From the NCBI GenBank assembly GCA_937928405.1, contig CALFWZ010000026.1, positions 33,866 to 97,865 on the forward strand: DNA of 64,000 bases. The letters are read 5' to 3'. Positions 20,505-29,223 of the stretch are shown one piece after another. Source of the DNA: an uncultured Saprospiraceae bacterium (lineage in GTDB: Bacteria; Bacteroidota; Bacteroidia; Chitinophagales; Saprospiraceae). The position numbers were made by a program, and so were the translations under genes. Position 1 is the first letter of the stretch. Each line of letters starts with the position of its first letter. The notes below the pieces were generated by a model that was not told where the DNA came from, searched no databases, and worked only from the letters and a program-made list of their open reading frames with translations.

Positions 20505-22316
20505 CTAATTTAATTTTAACATAGATCCGGAAACATTGGTAATTCCAGGAGATTCTAAATTTAAGATAGCGCCGCCTTTAACATTGGTATTGGCTTTGCC
20601 TTCAATATTTACTTGACCACCTGTTCCATTTAGTTTCGCCTGGGCATCCATATTTATGGTAGGAGCTTCGAGGTTGATAGAAGTTCTTCCTTTTAAATTA
20701 ATATTGGTTGCTTCCAACGTAATATCTCCTTTTGCATTGATGGTGATATTTCCTTCCGCGTCGATGCAAATATTTGCTGGTGTAGAAATGGTTATATCGC
20801 CACTATCGCTTTTGATGGTCACCGTTTTCTTGGCAGTCATCTCCATCTTCCCTTCGGTGGCGGTGGCGGAAAAATCTACTGGACTGCTTAAATCCATGGC
20901 CTGTTTTCCTTCTTCATCGTTCATTAGGATTTGATGACCACCTTTGGTTTTTAGCGCTTTCTTATAATTTTTAGGATCGTGGTGTTCTGGCTTCGCTGCT
21001 CCGTTATACAAACTAGTCAGTACAAAAGGTCGTTCGGGATGATTGTGCTCGAAAGCCACCAGCACCCGATCTCCTTTTTCGGGAATGATATACAAACCTT
21101 TATCGCCTCCACTCGAATGCGAAGCCACCCGAATCCACGGCGTCATTTTATCTTCCCCTTGCAATTCTTTTTGCCAGATAAATTGTACTCTGACTCGACC
21201 GAGTCCTTTGGGGTCATTATTTTCAAAAACTTCTCCTTCTTGGACTTCGCATTGTGGTGGGTCGGGAGAAATGCTGATTGGAGGAATAACTGCTTCGTAA
21301 GGAATTGCTTCAAAATGATTGAGGTAGGCCTCGCGTTCACCAGTAATATCATGAGACAAACTGATGATTACATATTTTCCATAGTTTTCAGTTCCTCCTA
21401 TTTCAAGAATAGACCGAGGATCAATTACCTCAATAATACTCCCTAGACGTAAGTCAGGACGAGAAGAAGTACCAGTCATTACCACCAATTCATTTAAATG
21501 GAGATTTTGTCGTAATGCAATAATTTGATCTAAATCTTTTTCACTCATACTGAAGTGAATTGGTAGCTCGGTGACTTGGGGAAAAATCTCTTTTTTAGAT
21601 TTATCAAAGGCGATTTTTGCAAATTCATTTTTAACATCACTATAGTCAGCACTCTTTTCCGGAAATTTATGTCCTTTATAATCATAAGCTTTTAGCTTAA
21701 AATTAACGGGTAATGTTTTTAAAGAAATATCGAATTGAGTCAAGTCTCTTTCATAATTTAGTCGAATAATATCTGATTTTTCTAATTCGCCAAAGTTTAA
21801 CTTTTGCCCGTCATAAAAAAACCATTCACCATATCTAGCAGCTAATCGATTTAAAAAAGAAAAATTGCTTTCACGGTATTGCACGCAGTATTTTAAGTTC
21901 TCTTTGTATTGGGGTTTGGTAGTAACCTCTTCTAATTTTGAATTATAAGGCTTTACAACCTCGTCTACAATTTGCTTTAGATTTTTCATTCCAAAAGACT
22001 TGGCTTGAATTCCATCATCGAAGATGATGGTTGGACTTTTTCCTTCTACCACAAAATCACTTCCTCCAGTTCGTGCACGAGACAAATTTAGAGAGGTTAT
22101 AATTCCCTTAAACACTCCTTCCACCTCAAAAGGTTGACCGATCCATTTTTTTGCATTTTCAAAAAGATTCCCTTTAAAAAACGAACCTCTTTCTTCAGTA
22201 TTCAGAACTAATTGAAAATTGTGATGTGCACCAATTGACTGATCAATTTGAAGTCCACCAAATTGAGTAGATATATCTTGGCTTCCAATTTTTACTTTGA
22301 ACTTATTATAATTCAT
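20505..22316 (-). CDS. vgrG: VgrG/TssI spike protein
   Basis: RESNFSFLNRLAARYGEWFFYDG, WIRVASHSSGGDKGLYIIPEKGDRVLVAFEHNHPERPFVLTSLYNG, then beta-helical tip repeats (GDITISTPANICIDAEGNITINAKGDITLEATNINLKG). Confidence 0.95.
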   Translation of the reverse strand: MNYNKFKVKIGSQDISTQFGGLQIDQSIGAHHNFQLVLNTEERGSFFKGNLFENAKKWIGQPFEVEGVFKGIITSLNLSRARTGGSDFVVEGKSPTIIFDDGIQAKSFGMKNLKQIVDEVVKPYNSKLEEVTTKPQYKENLKYCVQYRESNFSFLNRLAARYGEWFFYDGQKLNFGELEKSDIIRLNYERDLTQFDISLKTLPVNFKLKAYDYKGHKFPEKSADYSDVKNEFAKIAFDKSKKEIFPQVTELPIHFSMSEKDLDQIIALRQNLHLNELVVMTGTSSRPDLRLGSIIEVIDPRSILEIGGTENYGKYVIISLSHDITGEREAYLNHFEAIPYEAVIPPISISPDPPQCEVQEGEVFENNDPKGLGRVRVQFIWQKELQGEDKMTPWIRVASHSSGGDKGLYIIPEKGDRVLVAFEHNHPERPFVLTSLYNGAAKPEHHDPKNYKKALKTKGGHQILMNDEEGKQAMDLSSPVDFSATATEGKMEMTAKKTVTIKSDSGDITISTPANICIDAEGNITINAKGDITLEATNINLKGRTSINLEAPTINMDAQAKLNGTGGQVNIEGKANTNVKGGAILNLESPGITNVSGSMLKLN

Positions 22317-22334
22317 AAATACTTTTTAATTAAA

Positions 22335-22964
22335 TTAAGATGAAGGCCATCTAAATCCTAAAAATTTAAGGTTTCCTTTTTCTTTTGGAAAGCCCGATAT
22401 AGTTACACCACTTTGACCACCTTGATTACCTCCAAGAATGAAATACTTTTCATCATCCTCACCAACATAAAATCCAACATGACCAGGTCTTTTATTATTT
22501 TTGGTTGGCGGCCTACTAAAAACAGTGATTGCTCCAAAATAATTTCCAATCTCTTCCTTATTTACTTTGCGTCCCCAATTCTCAAATGATCTAGCCCCCA
22601 TATTTTCACCAGTAGAGCCTTTAAAACCACTATTGACCAGAATAAAATTTACAAAGGAAGCACACCATTCCATATTGTCATGGGCAACTTTATTAAAATT
22701 ATCTGTAGGATGAGAAAATTCCAATCCCATATAACATGCTGGATGTAAAACTGTACTATTACTTACGTTCAAAAAATTCCCATTTGGCTTTTTAGCTTTA
22801 AATTCAACACCTAAAGTAGTTGCAATAAATTGTACAATAATTGGATTACTTTTCTTTCCTTTTATCCGTTTTACACCTAAATACCTAAATGCCATCTTCA
22901 TCCATTGATAACTAATCAAGTTTTTATGGTTGTCAATTAAATTTGATACTATCGAATAATCCAT
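22335..22964 (-). CDS. CHAP / TIGR02594-like putative peptidoglycan amidase; candidate T6SS cargo effector
   Basis: MEWCASFVNFILVNSGFKG...ARSFENWGRKV...GAITVFSRP...RPGHVGFYVGEDDEKYFILGGNQGG: Cys/His papain-fold pattern; directly downstream of hcp and upstream of vgrG. Confidence 0.75.
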   Translation of the reverse strand: MDYSIVSNLIDNHKNLISYQWMKMAFRYLGVKRIKGKKSNPIIVQFIATTLGVEFKAKKPNGNFLNVSNSTVLHPACYMGLEFSHPTDNFNKVAHDNMEWCASFVNFILVNSGFKGSTGENMGARSFENWGRKVNKEEIGNYFGAITVFSRPPTKNNKRPGHVGFYVGEDDEKYFILGGNQGGQSGVTISGFPKEKGNLKFLGFRWPSS

Positions 22965-22984
22965 TACTAAGTAAAATTTTTAAA

Positions 22985-23032
22985 TAAAAAATCAGAACCA
23001 CTCCTGGCATAACTACCCAAAAAGTAGTTCCG
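22985..23032 (-). terminator. Stem-loop plus U-tract after hcp, before the putative effector
   Basis: Minus strand GGAACTAC...GTGGTTCT (8 pairs counting G-U) followed by GATTTTTT. Confidence 0.5.
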
Positions 23033-23064
23033 ATTTTCACTAGGGTTATTAGCTAAAGAAAGTC

Positions 23065-23469
23065 CTAATTTTTAGGCCATTTAAAATCAAATTTAGCAGA
23101 TCCGATATTTACTTTCTCGGCAGTGATTACAAATGTTTCTTGAACATTTTCGTCCATTCCGTAACCGAAATTTTCACTGTAATTAATCAAAAAGCCATTT
23201 TCAAAGTCAATCGTTTTAAACTCTTTTCCTTCTTCGTCCATGATCACGATTGATCCTTTTTTTCCTTTTTTAGAACCGTTGCCTTCGGCTAACCATTCGA
23301 TCGCGGAATTTTTTAGGCCGTCATCCGAAGCGATGGTCACGGTCAATTGACACTTGCGTACTAAGGTAGAAGGCTTGCCTTTATCATTGGTCCCTCTTTC
23401 GAAGTGATAGTTTAAATTTCTTAGTTCGGCTTCTTTGCCGTCTAATTTGAATTTTCCTGTATGAGCCAT
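23065..23469 (-). CDS. hcp: Hcp/TssD tube protein (Bacteroidota type)
   Basis: 134 aa MAHTGKFKLDGKEAELRNLNYHFERGTNDKGKPSTLVRKCQLTVTIASDD; between tssC and the effector/vgrG. Confidence 0.88.
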   Translation of the reverse strand: MAHTGKFKLDGKEAELRNLNYHFERGTNDKGKPSTLVRKCQLTVTIASDDGLKNSAIEWLAEGNGSKKGKKGSIVIMDEEGKEFKTIDFENGFLINYSENFGYGMDENVQETFVITAEKVNIGSAKFDFKWPKN

Positions 23470-23522
23470 AATTTTTGGTTTTAGTAATAAAAGATTAAAA
23501 AATATAATTAATGAAAAATAAT

Positions 23523-24860
23523 TTATACATTTCCTTCGCCTTCCACGGTTCCGTTTTTGTCGATACCAATCGTATATTCGAAAGCGCTGGTGACAAACAT
23601 TGGAATCACTTCTAGCTTAATATCAAAACGATCTGGACTGTCTTCGTTTACTTCAAAGTGAGTGATGCGACCGCTTTTTAGAATCTTTAATTCTCCAAGT
23701 CGATCTAGCATATTTTTAATCGTACGATGTACATGCTGTCGGATATCCGAATCCTCCATCGAGGTAAAGACATATTGATTTAGAAAATGCTTGAGCACTC
23801 TGTCCACATAATCCAAGGTTCGAATAACATTGTATTGTCGTAATTCTATATTTTCACCTTTAAATAAAGTCACACAATTAAAAGGCATCAAGGCGCCAAA
23901 TGCATTGGTTAATGGATTAAGGTTTTCGCGATCCAGTACATTCGCCTGTGCTTGTGAAACTGGGAACCGAATTCCTTTGAGTCCTTTTAAGGGACCAAAC
24001 TGCGCTCCAGCAATCGGTTGAGCGATATTATCGATGGCGTATAATTTTCCAGCGACGGCGGCTACGGGAGAACCATACAGCTCTCTTTTTTCTTGCGCAT
24101 ATTTGTCTCGTAACATGGCGTAATTCGTGAATACTGCCGTTCGACTCCAAGATTTATTGTTGCCTCCCAATTTTGGCTTACCTTCTTCATTAGCCGCATC
24201 TACGATTTCATCAACCGATCTTTCATCCTTGTAATCCGTTAGAAAAAGTACCTTATTCCGATGTGCCACATCAGCAAATCTTTCAATCAATGGTTGCCCC
24301 ATATAACCAGGTGCTACTAAAAAGGAATAGCTTTTTGATTGGTCAATCGCCTTGCTATTGGCATCATCTAGCATACTTCCAATTTTATTGACGAGTACCG
24401 ATTCGTCTACCTTGGAAGGATCGGTATTGATGATGGTTAAATTTCTAAGTTCTGCATCGGCTGCATTGGTAAAAAACAAATCCAATTCTCTCCAGGACTT
24501 TTCTAGTTTTCTGGATTTTTTTAGAATCTTAGATAAATTCTGATCTTTGAGTGCTTGGATTTTTTGTTTTTCAACACTAGCTGCCGCTGAAACATCGTCA
24601 CTACTTTCGAGCATATTCACCAGCATTTTCAACTTATTCTTGGTATCCGTTCTTGACTTTTCGAATTCCTCCCCTTCCAACCAGTCTTCTCTCCGCTCTA
24701 CAGCCGCTTCTTTTTCTGAACCAAAGTATTTAAGATTGGGAAGTTTTAATTGTGCTGCTAATGATTTGCTAACGGTAGATAGGCCGCCGAAAGCCGTTAA
24801 TTCCTGCTTGGCTTTTTCGCGGACCGCCACGTTATTTTGATTTAGTTCTAAATTTGACAT
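23523..24860 (-). CDS. tssC: T6SS sheath large subunit TssC
   Basis: YSFLVAPGYMGQPLIERFADVAHRNKVLFLTD, IAQPIAGAQFGPLKGLKGIRFPVSQAQANVLDRENLNPL. Confidence 0.9.
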   Translation of the reverse strand: MSNLELNQNNVAVREKAKQELTAFGGLSTVSKSLAAQLKLPNLKYFGSEKEAAVERREDWLEGEEFEKSRTDTKNKLKMLVNMLESSDDVSAAASVEKQKIQALKDQNLSKILKKSRKLEKSWRELDLFFTNAADAELRNLTIINTDPSKVDESVLVNKIGSMLDDANSKAIDQSKSYSFLVAPGYMGQPLIERFADVAHRNKVLFLTDYKDERSVDEIVDAANEEGKPKLGGNNKSWSRTAVFTNYAMLRDKYAQEKRELYGSPVAAVAGKLYAIDNIAQPIAGAQFGPLKGLKGIRFPVSQAQANVLDRENLNPLTNAFGALMPFNCVTLFKGENIELRQYNVIRTLDYVDRVLKHFLNQYVFTSMEDSDIRQHVHRTIKNMLDRLGELKILKSGRITHFEVNEDSPDRFDIKLEVIPMFVTSAFEYTIGIDKNGTVEGEGNV

Positions 24861-24908
24861 TGATTTATTTTTTTACAAAAAACGTATTTGTACTTAAAAT
24901 TGCTTGTC

Positions 24909-24926
24909 TCTTATTAGTAAGTACAG
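24909..24926. promoter_or_regulatory. 18-nt motif tcttattagtaagtacag upstream of tssC (shared with 30193-30210)
   Basis: 16/18 identical to tcttaccagtaagtacag at 30193; about 49 nt upstream of the tssC start; dyad CTTA-TAAG. Confidence 0.45.
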
Positions 24927-24975
24927 GATAGTTTTTGTTCGTTATTAGAATTAGGATTTTTTTTGAACAAATAAT

Positions 24976-25458
24976 TTAATCGTTTGATTCTGTCGTTTCG
25001 ATTTCTGAAATTACTGACTTTAAGAAACCGACAAGCGCCTGTTTTTTACTTGGGTCATCCATGATTTTTCGAAAGGCTTCTTCTCGCATTAACTGTTCTA
25101 GACGTCCAATCAACGTTTGTTTATCTTTTAAATTCGCTAATAGCGGAACCCGATTCATAATTTCTTCTGGTTCAAAATCTTTAATGGATTTAAAAGAAAT
25201 CGTTTCATCTTGTAAGGGATTGGATTCATCACCTGTGCTAATGGGCACTTCAATGGAAGGTTTTACTTTATTAAAAAGTCCGCCCAACGTATAGGTAGCT
25301 TTTCCTTCGATGACCATTTCATCAGGATCTGTTGGACAATCTTCTTCCAAGGGAATTAACATAGCGGTACGATCTGGATTTAGAAATTGTATCCCGACTT
25401 GCGTATTGATACCATCTTGGCTTTGAGCACCAATATTGTCTTTAACTAATTTTGCCAT
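24976..25458 (-). CDS. tssB: T6SS sheath small subunit TssB
   Basis: Directly upstream of tssC; DFEPEEIMNRVPLLANLKDKQTLIGRLEQLMREEAFRKIMDDPSKKQALVGFLKSV. Confidence 0.85.
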   Translation of the reverse strand: MAKLVKDNIGAQSQDGINTQVGIQFLNPDRTAMLIPLEEDCPTDPDEMVIEGKATYTLGGLFNKVKPSIEVPISTGDESNPLQDETISFKSIKDFEPEEIMNRVPLLANLKDKQTLIGRLEQLMREEAFRKIMDDPSKKQALVGFLKSVISEIETTESND

Positions 25459-25521
25459 AATTTTAATTTTATTGTTAAATCATTTTTTTTCTTCAAAAAA
25501 TTTATAGAGTAAGAACTTAAG

Positions 25522-26022
25522 TTATCTTTTATAAATACCGAATGGAGGAATAAATTTGACAATCCTGCATGGGATAGCATCTCTTTTCATGACAAATTGA
25601 GGCGACATTCCTCCTGGTGGATAATCCGTAGCAGAAGGAGCAATAATTTTCACCAATTTTTGAGCACCAAAACTATTATGGTATTGCTTTTTTATTTGAT
25701 GAAAATCAACAGGAATTACGGAATTCTGAGAATACAATTTTTTGAATTTCTCTGATTGATAAATGGGTTCATTACCACTGTAATCCATAAACTTATCGGT
25801 GGAGTCATAAGTAACCCCTCCTAATTCAAATTCGTTCATGCTTGGGATTCGAAGCGGATGAGCAATATAGACACCTTGAGAAACCACCTTTAATGGCAAA
25901 CCCATTCTACGAGCTATTTCAGTCAAATTTTGATCTAAGATATAACTATCAAAGGTAAAGCAACCACCTAAATTGATTCTTTTGCCTACTCTAAATCTTT
26001 TTTCCCAAATTTCATTTTTCAT
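25522..26022 (-). CDS. Uncharacterised T6SS-associated protein B (paralogue of 28729-29190)
   Basis: Start MKNEIWEKRF at 26022 overlaps the clpV stop as ATGA; shares LxEIxRxxG...NEFExGGxT and LVK...YPPG..xPQ...GxYxR with the other protein. Confidence 0.75.
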   Translation of the reverse strand: MKNEIWEKRFRVGKRINLGGCFTFDSYILDQNLTEIARRMGLPLKVVSQGVYIAHPLRIPSMNEFELGGVTYDSTDKFMDYSGNEPIYQSEKFKKLYSQNSVIPVDFHQIKKQYHNSFGAQKLVKIIAPSATDYPPGGMSPQFVMKRDAIPCRIVKFIPPFGIYKR

Positions 26023-28586
26023 ACTTTTTGATTTTTTATATTCCAGATAAACATTTCCTTTTTCGTATCCCAATCGACGGTTAAGGAAGAACCTTTTCCA
26101 ATCTCTTGACTAATAATTTTTTCAGAAAGCGGGGTCGCCAGCCGTTCTTCGATCGTGTCTTTTAGAGGACGAGCGCCATATATTTCTGAAAAGCCTGAGT
26201 CAATGAGGGTTTCTTTTGCCGCATCGGTATAATCGAATTTGATTCCTTGCTGCGATAATCTTTGCGCAAAATTTTTAAGGTGTATCTCTAGAATCGTTCC
26301 CGCCACATTTTTGGTAATTGGCGAAAAAGGAACTAAGTGCAATCCCCTCCCAAGCATTTCCGGCCGAAAGGCTTTGGTTCCGTCGGGCATCCTGGCATCC
26401 GACATAACTTCTCTTAGTTCTTCGTGGGTGGGTGTATGGTTATTACTGAATTGTTCTCTTATCCAGTCGCTACCAATATTGGAAGTAAAGATGACAATGG
26501 CTTTTGTAAAGTCCCCTTTTTTTCCTTGTTTGTCCGTTACTGTTCCTTCATCTAAAATTTGAAGAAAAACATCATAGACAGATTTATGTGCTTTTTCAAT
26601 CTCATCAAATAAAACCACAGAGTATGGCCGTTGTCTTATTTTATTCACCAATAAACCACCTTCTTTATAACCAATATATCCCGGAGGAGAACCATATAAT
26701 AAAGCGGCAGAATGTTGTTCCTTAAATTCCGACATATCAAAACGAATCAAAGCACTAGGGTCATTAAACAATAAATTGGCAATCGCTTTGGTCAATTCTG
26801 TTTTTCCCGTCCCTGTAGGTCCAAGGAAAAAGAAAGCGGCCGCCGGTTTGTTGGATTCTCGCAGTCCTGCCCGAGAACGACGTAACGCCTCTCCTACCGT
26901 TTTTAAGGCTTGAGTCTGCCCTACTACTTTTTGCGCCAAGATGGATTCCATTTCCAATAACTGTCGTTGTTCTTCGGCTTGGATTTTCCCCATTGGAATA
27001 CCCGTCATATAAGCTACGGTAGCCGCGACATCTTCGGCAGAAACGACCTCTTTAGGATCGGATAACCAAGTCTTAAGTAGGCTTAATTTATTTTCAAAAT
27101 GCTGTATTTGAGCATCCTTAGAAAGAACTTTCGTCTGTCCATTTTCTTTTATTTCTTCCTCCAATCGTTGCGTCAACAAATGCGACAATCTCTGCATCAA
27201 GCCTGCTTCTAAACTTTTCAAACCTTTATCAAAAGTCGCTTGATCCGCTTTTTTAATTTCTCCATTCCATGCTCTTTCTATCTCCTCTAATTCCGTCCCA
27301 TTCGTTTGATTCATTACGATCACGGCGGCCATCGTCACATCCATTATTTCTAAAGCAGACGTAGGTAGTTTTTTATTTCCTACATATCGTTTAGCCAATT
27401 GCACCGAAAGTGGGATGGCTTCTTTTGCTAGTTCTACTTCATGAAATTCTTCATAACGTCCCACTAAGCCTTGCAACATTTCAGTTGCCAAGGCTTCAGA
27501 TGGTTCGTTGATTTGCAACTTGGTAAATCGCCGTTGGAAGGCAGCATCGCTTTCAAAAAATTGGCGGTACTCCCCTTCTGTGGTGGCACCGATAACCGTC
27601 AACTCTCCACGCGCCAATTCTGGTTTTAATAAATTGACCGCACCAGAACCGACCGAACCATTTGGATCTAAAAGGGTATGTATTTCATCAATAAATAAAA
27701 TCGCATTTCCCATTGCTTTTATTTCTTGCAGCACTGATTTTAAGCGTTCTTCCACTTCTCCTTTGTAAGCACCCGCCACTAATCGACCGTTGACATCCAA
27801 CTCATAAATTGAAGCATTCTTTAATCTTTCCGGTACTCGATCTGCTAAGATATTTAGTGCCAAGCCACCAACGATGGCGGTCTTTCCGACACCGGGCTCT
27901 CCAGTGATAATGATATTGGGAGAAGTTCGTTTACCGAGATATTCCACCATTTTTTTCAGTTCCTCATCTCGACCAATGACAGGATCGATTTTTCCGTGAC
28001 GCGCTCTTGCAGTTAAGTCTTCACAATATTTTTCAATGGCTTTGGAGGTAGATCTTTTAGAGGAACCATTGGATTTATTTTTGGTGTTGCTTGGTTGATT
28101 TTGCTTGGCGGCGGACATGGCATCGTTCAAAGCCTCTGCTACTCGGGCCTGATTATTTCGACCTTCCTGCACTTGAGAAAGTCCTAAAGGGAATCGTTTT
28201 AGCTGTCGGGCAGAAAACCCAACTTCCGGTGTACAGATCGCTTCGAGTAAGGTGAGCGGCGTTACGTCAAACTCATATCTTTCGGTTCGAAGACGATAGG
28301 CTTCTTGAATTACTTTTTCCACCGAATGATCGCCCGTTGGTTTTTCGACCATTCGTGCGGACTTAGGAGCATTTTCTAAACGTAATTCTGCCCAAGCACT
28401 GAGGCGATGGACATTTTGGTGGATGTCTTCTAAGAAAGGATGCAATCCAATTTCTTCTCGCAATAAACCATATAGCAAATGACCTACAGAGAAGTTGCCC
28501 TGGTGGTATTCATGTGCTTTAGTTTGCGCTACGATAATCGCTTTTTGGACCTCGTTGCTTAACGGTATTTGGATGGTGCTTTTCAT
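26019..28586 (-). CDS. clpV: T6SS AAA+ disaggregase ClpV/TssH
   Basis: Two Walker A (GEPGVGKTAIV, GPTGTGKTELT), Walker B (AILFIDEIHTLL, VVLFDEIEKAH), ClpB/ClpV N-domain. Confidence 0.93.
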   Translation of the reverse strand: MKSTIQIPLSNEVQKAIIVAQTKAHEYHQGNFSVGHLLYGLLREEIGLHPFLEDIHQNVHRLSAWAELRLENAPKSARMVEKPTGDHSVEKVIQEAYRLRTERYEFDVTPLTLLEAICTPEVGFSARQLKRFPLGLSQVQEGRNNQARVAEALNDAMSAAKQNQPSNTKNKSNGSSKRSTSKAIEKYCEDLTARARHGKIDPVIGRDEELKKMVEYLGKRTSPNIIITGEPGVGKTAIVGGLALNILADRVPERLKNASIYELDVNGRLVAGAYKGEVEERLKSVLQEIKAMGNAILFIDEIHTLLDPNGSVGSGAVNLLKPELARGELTVIGATTEGEYRQFFESDAAFQRRFTKLQINEPSEALATEMLQGLVGRYEEFHEVELAKEAIPLSVQLAKRYVGNKKLPTSALEIMDVTMAAVIVMNQTNGTELEEIERAWNGEIKKADQATFDKGLKSLEAGLMQRLSHLLTQRLEEEIKENGQTKVLSKDAQIQHFENKLSLLKTWLSDPKEVVSAEDVAATVAYMTGIPMGKIQAEEQRQLLEMESILAQKVVGQTQALKTVGEALRRSRAGLRESNKPAAAFFFLGPTGTGKTELTKAIANLLFNDPSALIRFDMSEFKEQHSAALLYGSPPGYIGYKEGGLLVNKIRQRPYSVVLFDEIEKAHKSVYDVFLQILDEGTVTDKQGKKGDFTKAIVIFTSNIGSDWIREQFSNNHTPTHEELREVMSDARMPDGTKAFRPEMLGRGLHLVPFSPITKNVAGTILEIHLKNFAQRLSQQGIKFDYTDAAKETLIDSGFSEIYGARPLKDTIEERLATPLSEKIISQEIGKGSSLTVDWDTKKEMFIWNIKNQKV

Positions 28587-28589
28587 GTA

Positions 28590-28684
28590 GTATCGGTAAT
28601 TGTTTTTTGTATCGGTATAAGGGATTCTATTTATTTTATTGGATGTTTTTTTTTATAGTTGAATAATGGGTTATTGTATCGGAA
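28590..28684. repeat. Three GTATCGG direct repeats upstream of clpV
   Basis: GTATCGGTAA at 28590, GTATCGGTAT at 28609, GTATCGGAAT at 28676. Confidence 0.4.
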
Positions 28685-28728
28685 TTAAAACTCATTTTAA
28701 GTTCCCTCTAAATAGATCTATTATAATT

Positions 28729-29190
28729 TTATCTTCGGTAGTATCTTCCATCAGGGTATTCATTCACGATACCTACTACTTTCATTTCAATTTCTTTGGT
28801 TAGGTTCCATTGAGGAACACCTAATCCAGGTGGGTATTGGTGATCATCGGACATTGCCAAATCATGTCTAATATTTGGTAAAACTTTTACTAATCGATTA
28901 GGCCCATGAGTCTTAAAGACATTCTTAATAATATTTTCTTTAGCCTTCGATTCATCTAAGGCTACTCCTCCATAATTTTCTTCAAAATGGTGACTAGCTA
29001 CTTGGGTATAGCCACCGAATTCGAACTCATTAGCTTTAGGTTTTCGAGTCAAAGCAAGAACCACCATACCTTTTGCTAATCGACCTTTATGAAAACCTAA
29101 AATGCGTTCTATCTCCGATAGTGTGCGACCACTTAAACAAATTTCTTTTGTGATACATCCTTTAATTTTTTCTTCATCATGAATTTTCAT
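28729..29190 (-). CDS. Uncharacterised T6SS-associated protein A (paralogue of 25522-26022)
   Basis: 153 aa; KANEFEFGGYTQ...NRLVKVLPNI...YPPGLGVPQ...PDGRYYRR matches protein B. Confidence 0.75.
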   Translation of the reverse strand: MKIHDEEKIKGCITKEICLSGRTLSEIERILGFHKGRLAKGMVVLALTRKPKANEFEFGGYTQVASHHFEENYGGVALDESKAKENIIKNVFKTHGPNRLVKVLPNIRHDLAMSDDHQYPPGLGVPQWNLTKEIEMKVVGIVNEYPDGRYYRR

Positions 29191-29223
29191 CGGTTAAAAA
29201 TTTTAGTATTTAAAAATTTTATT

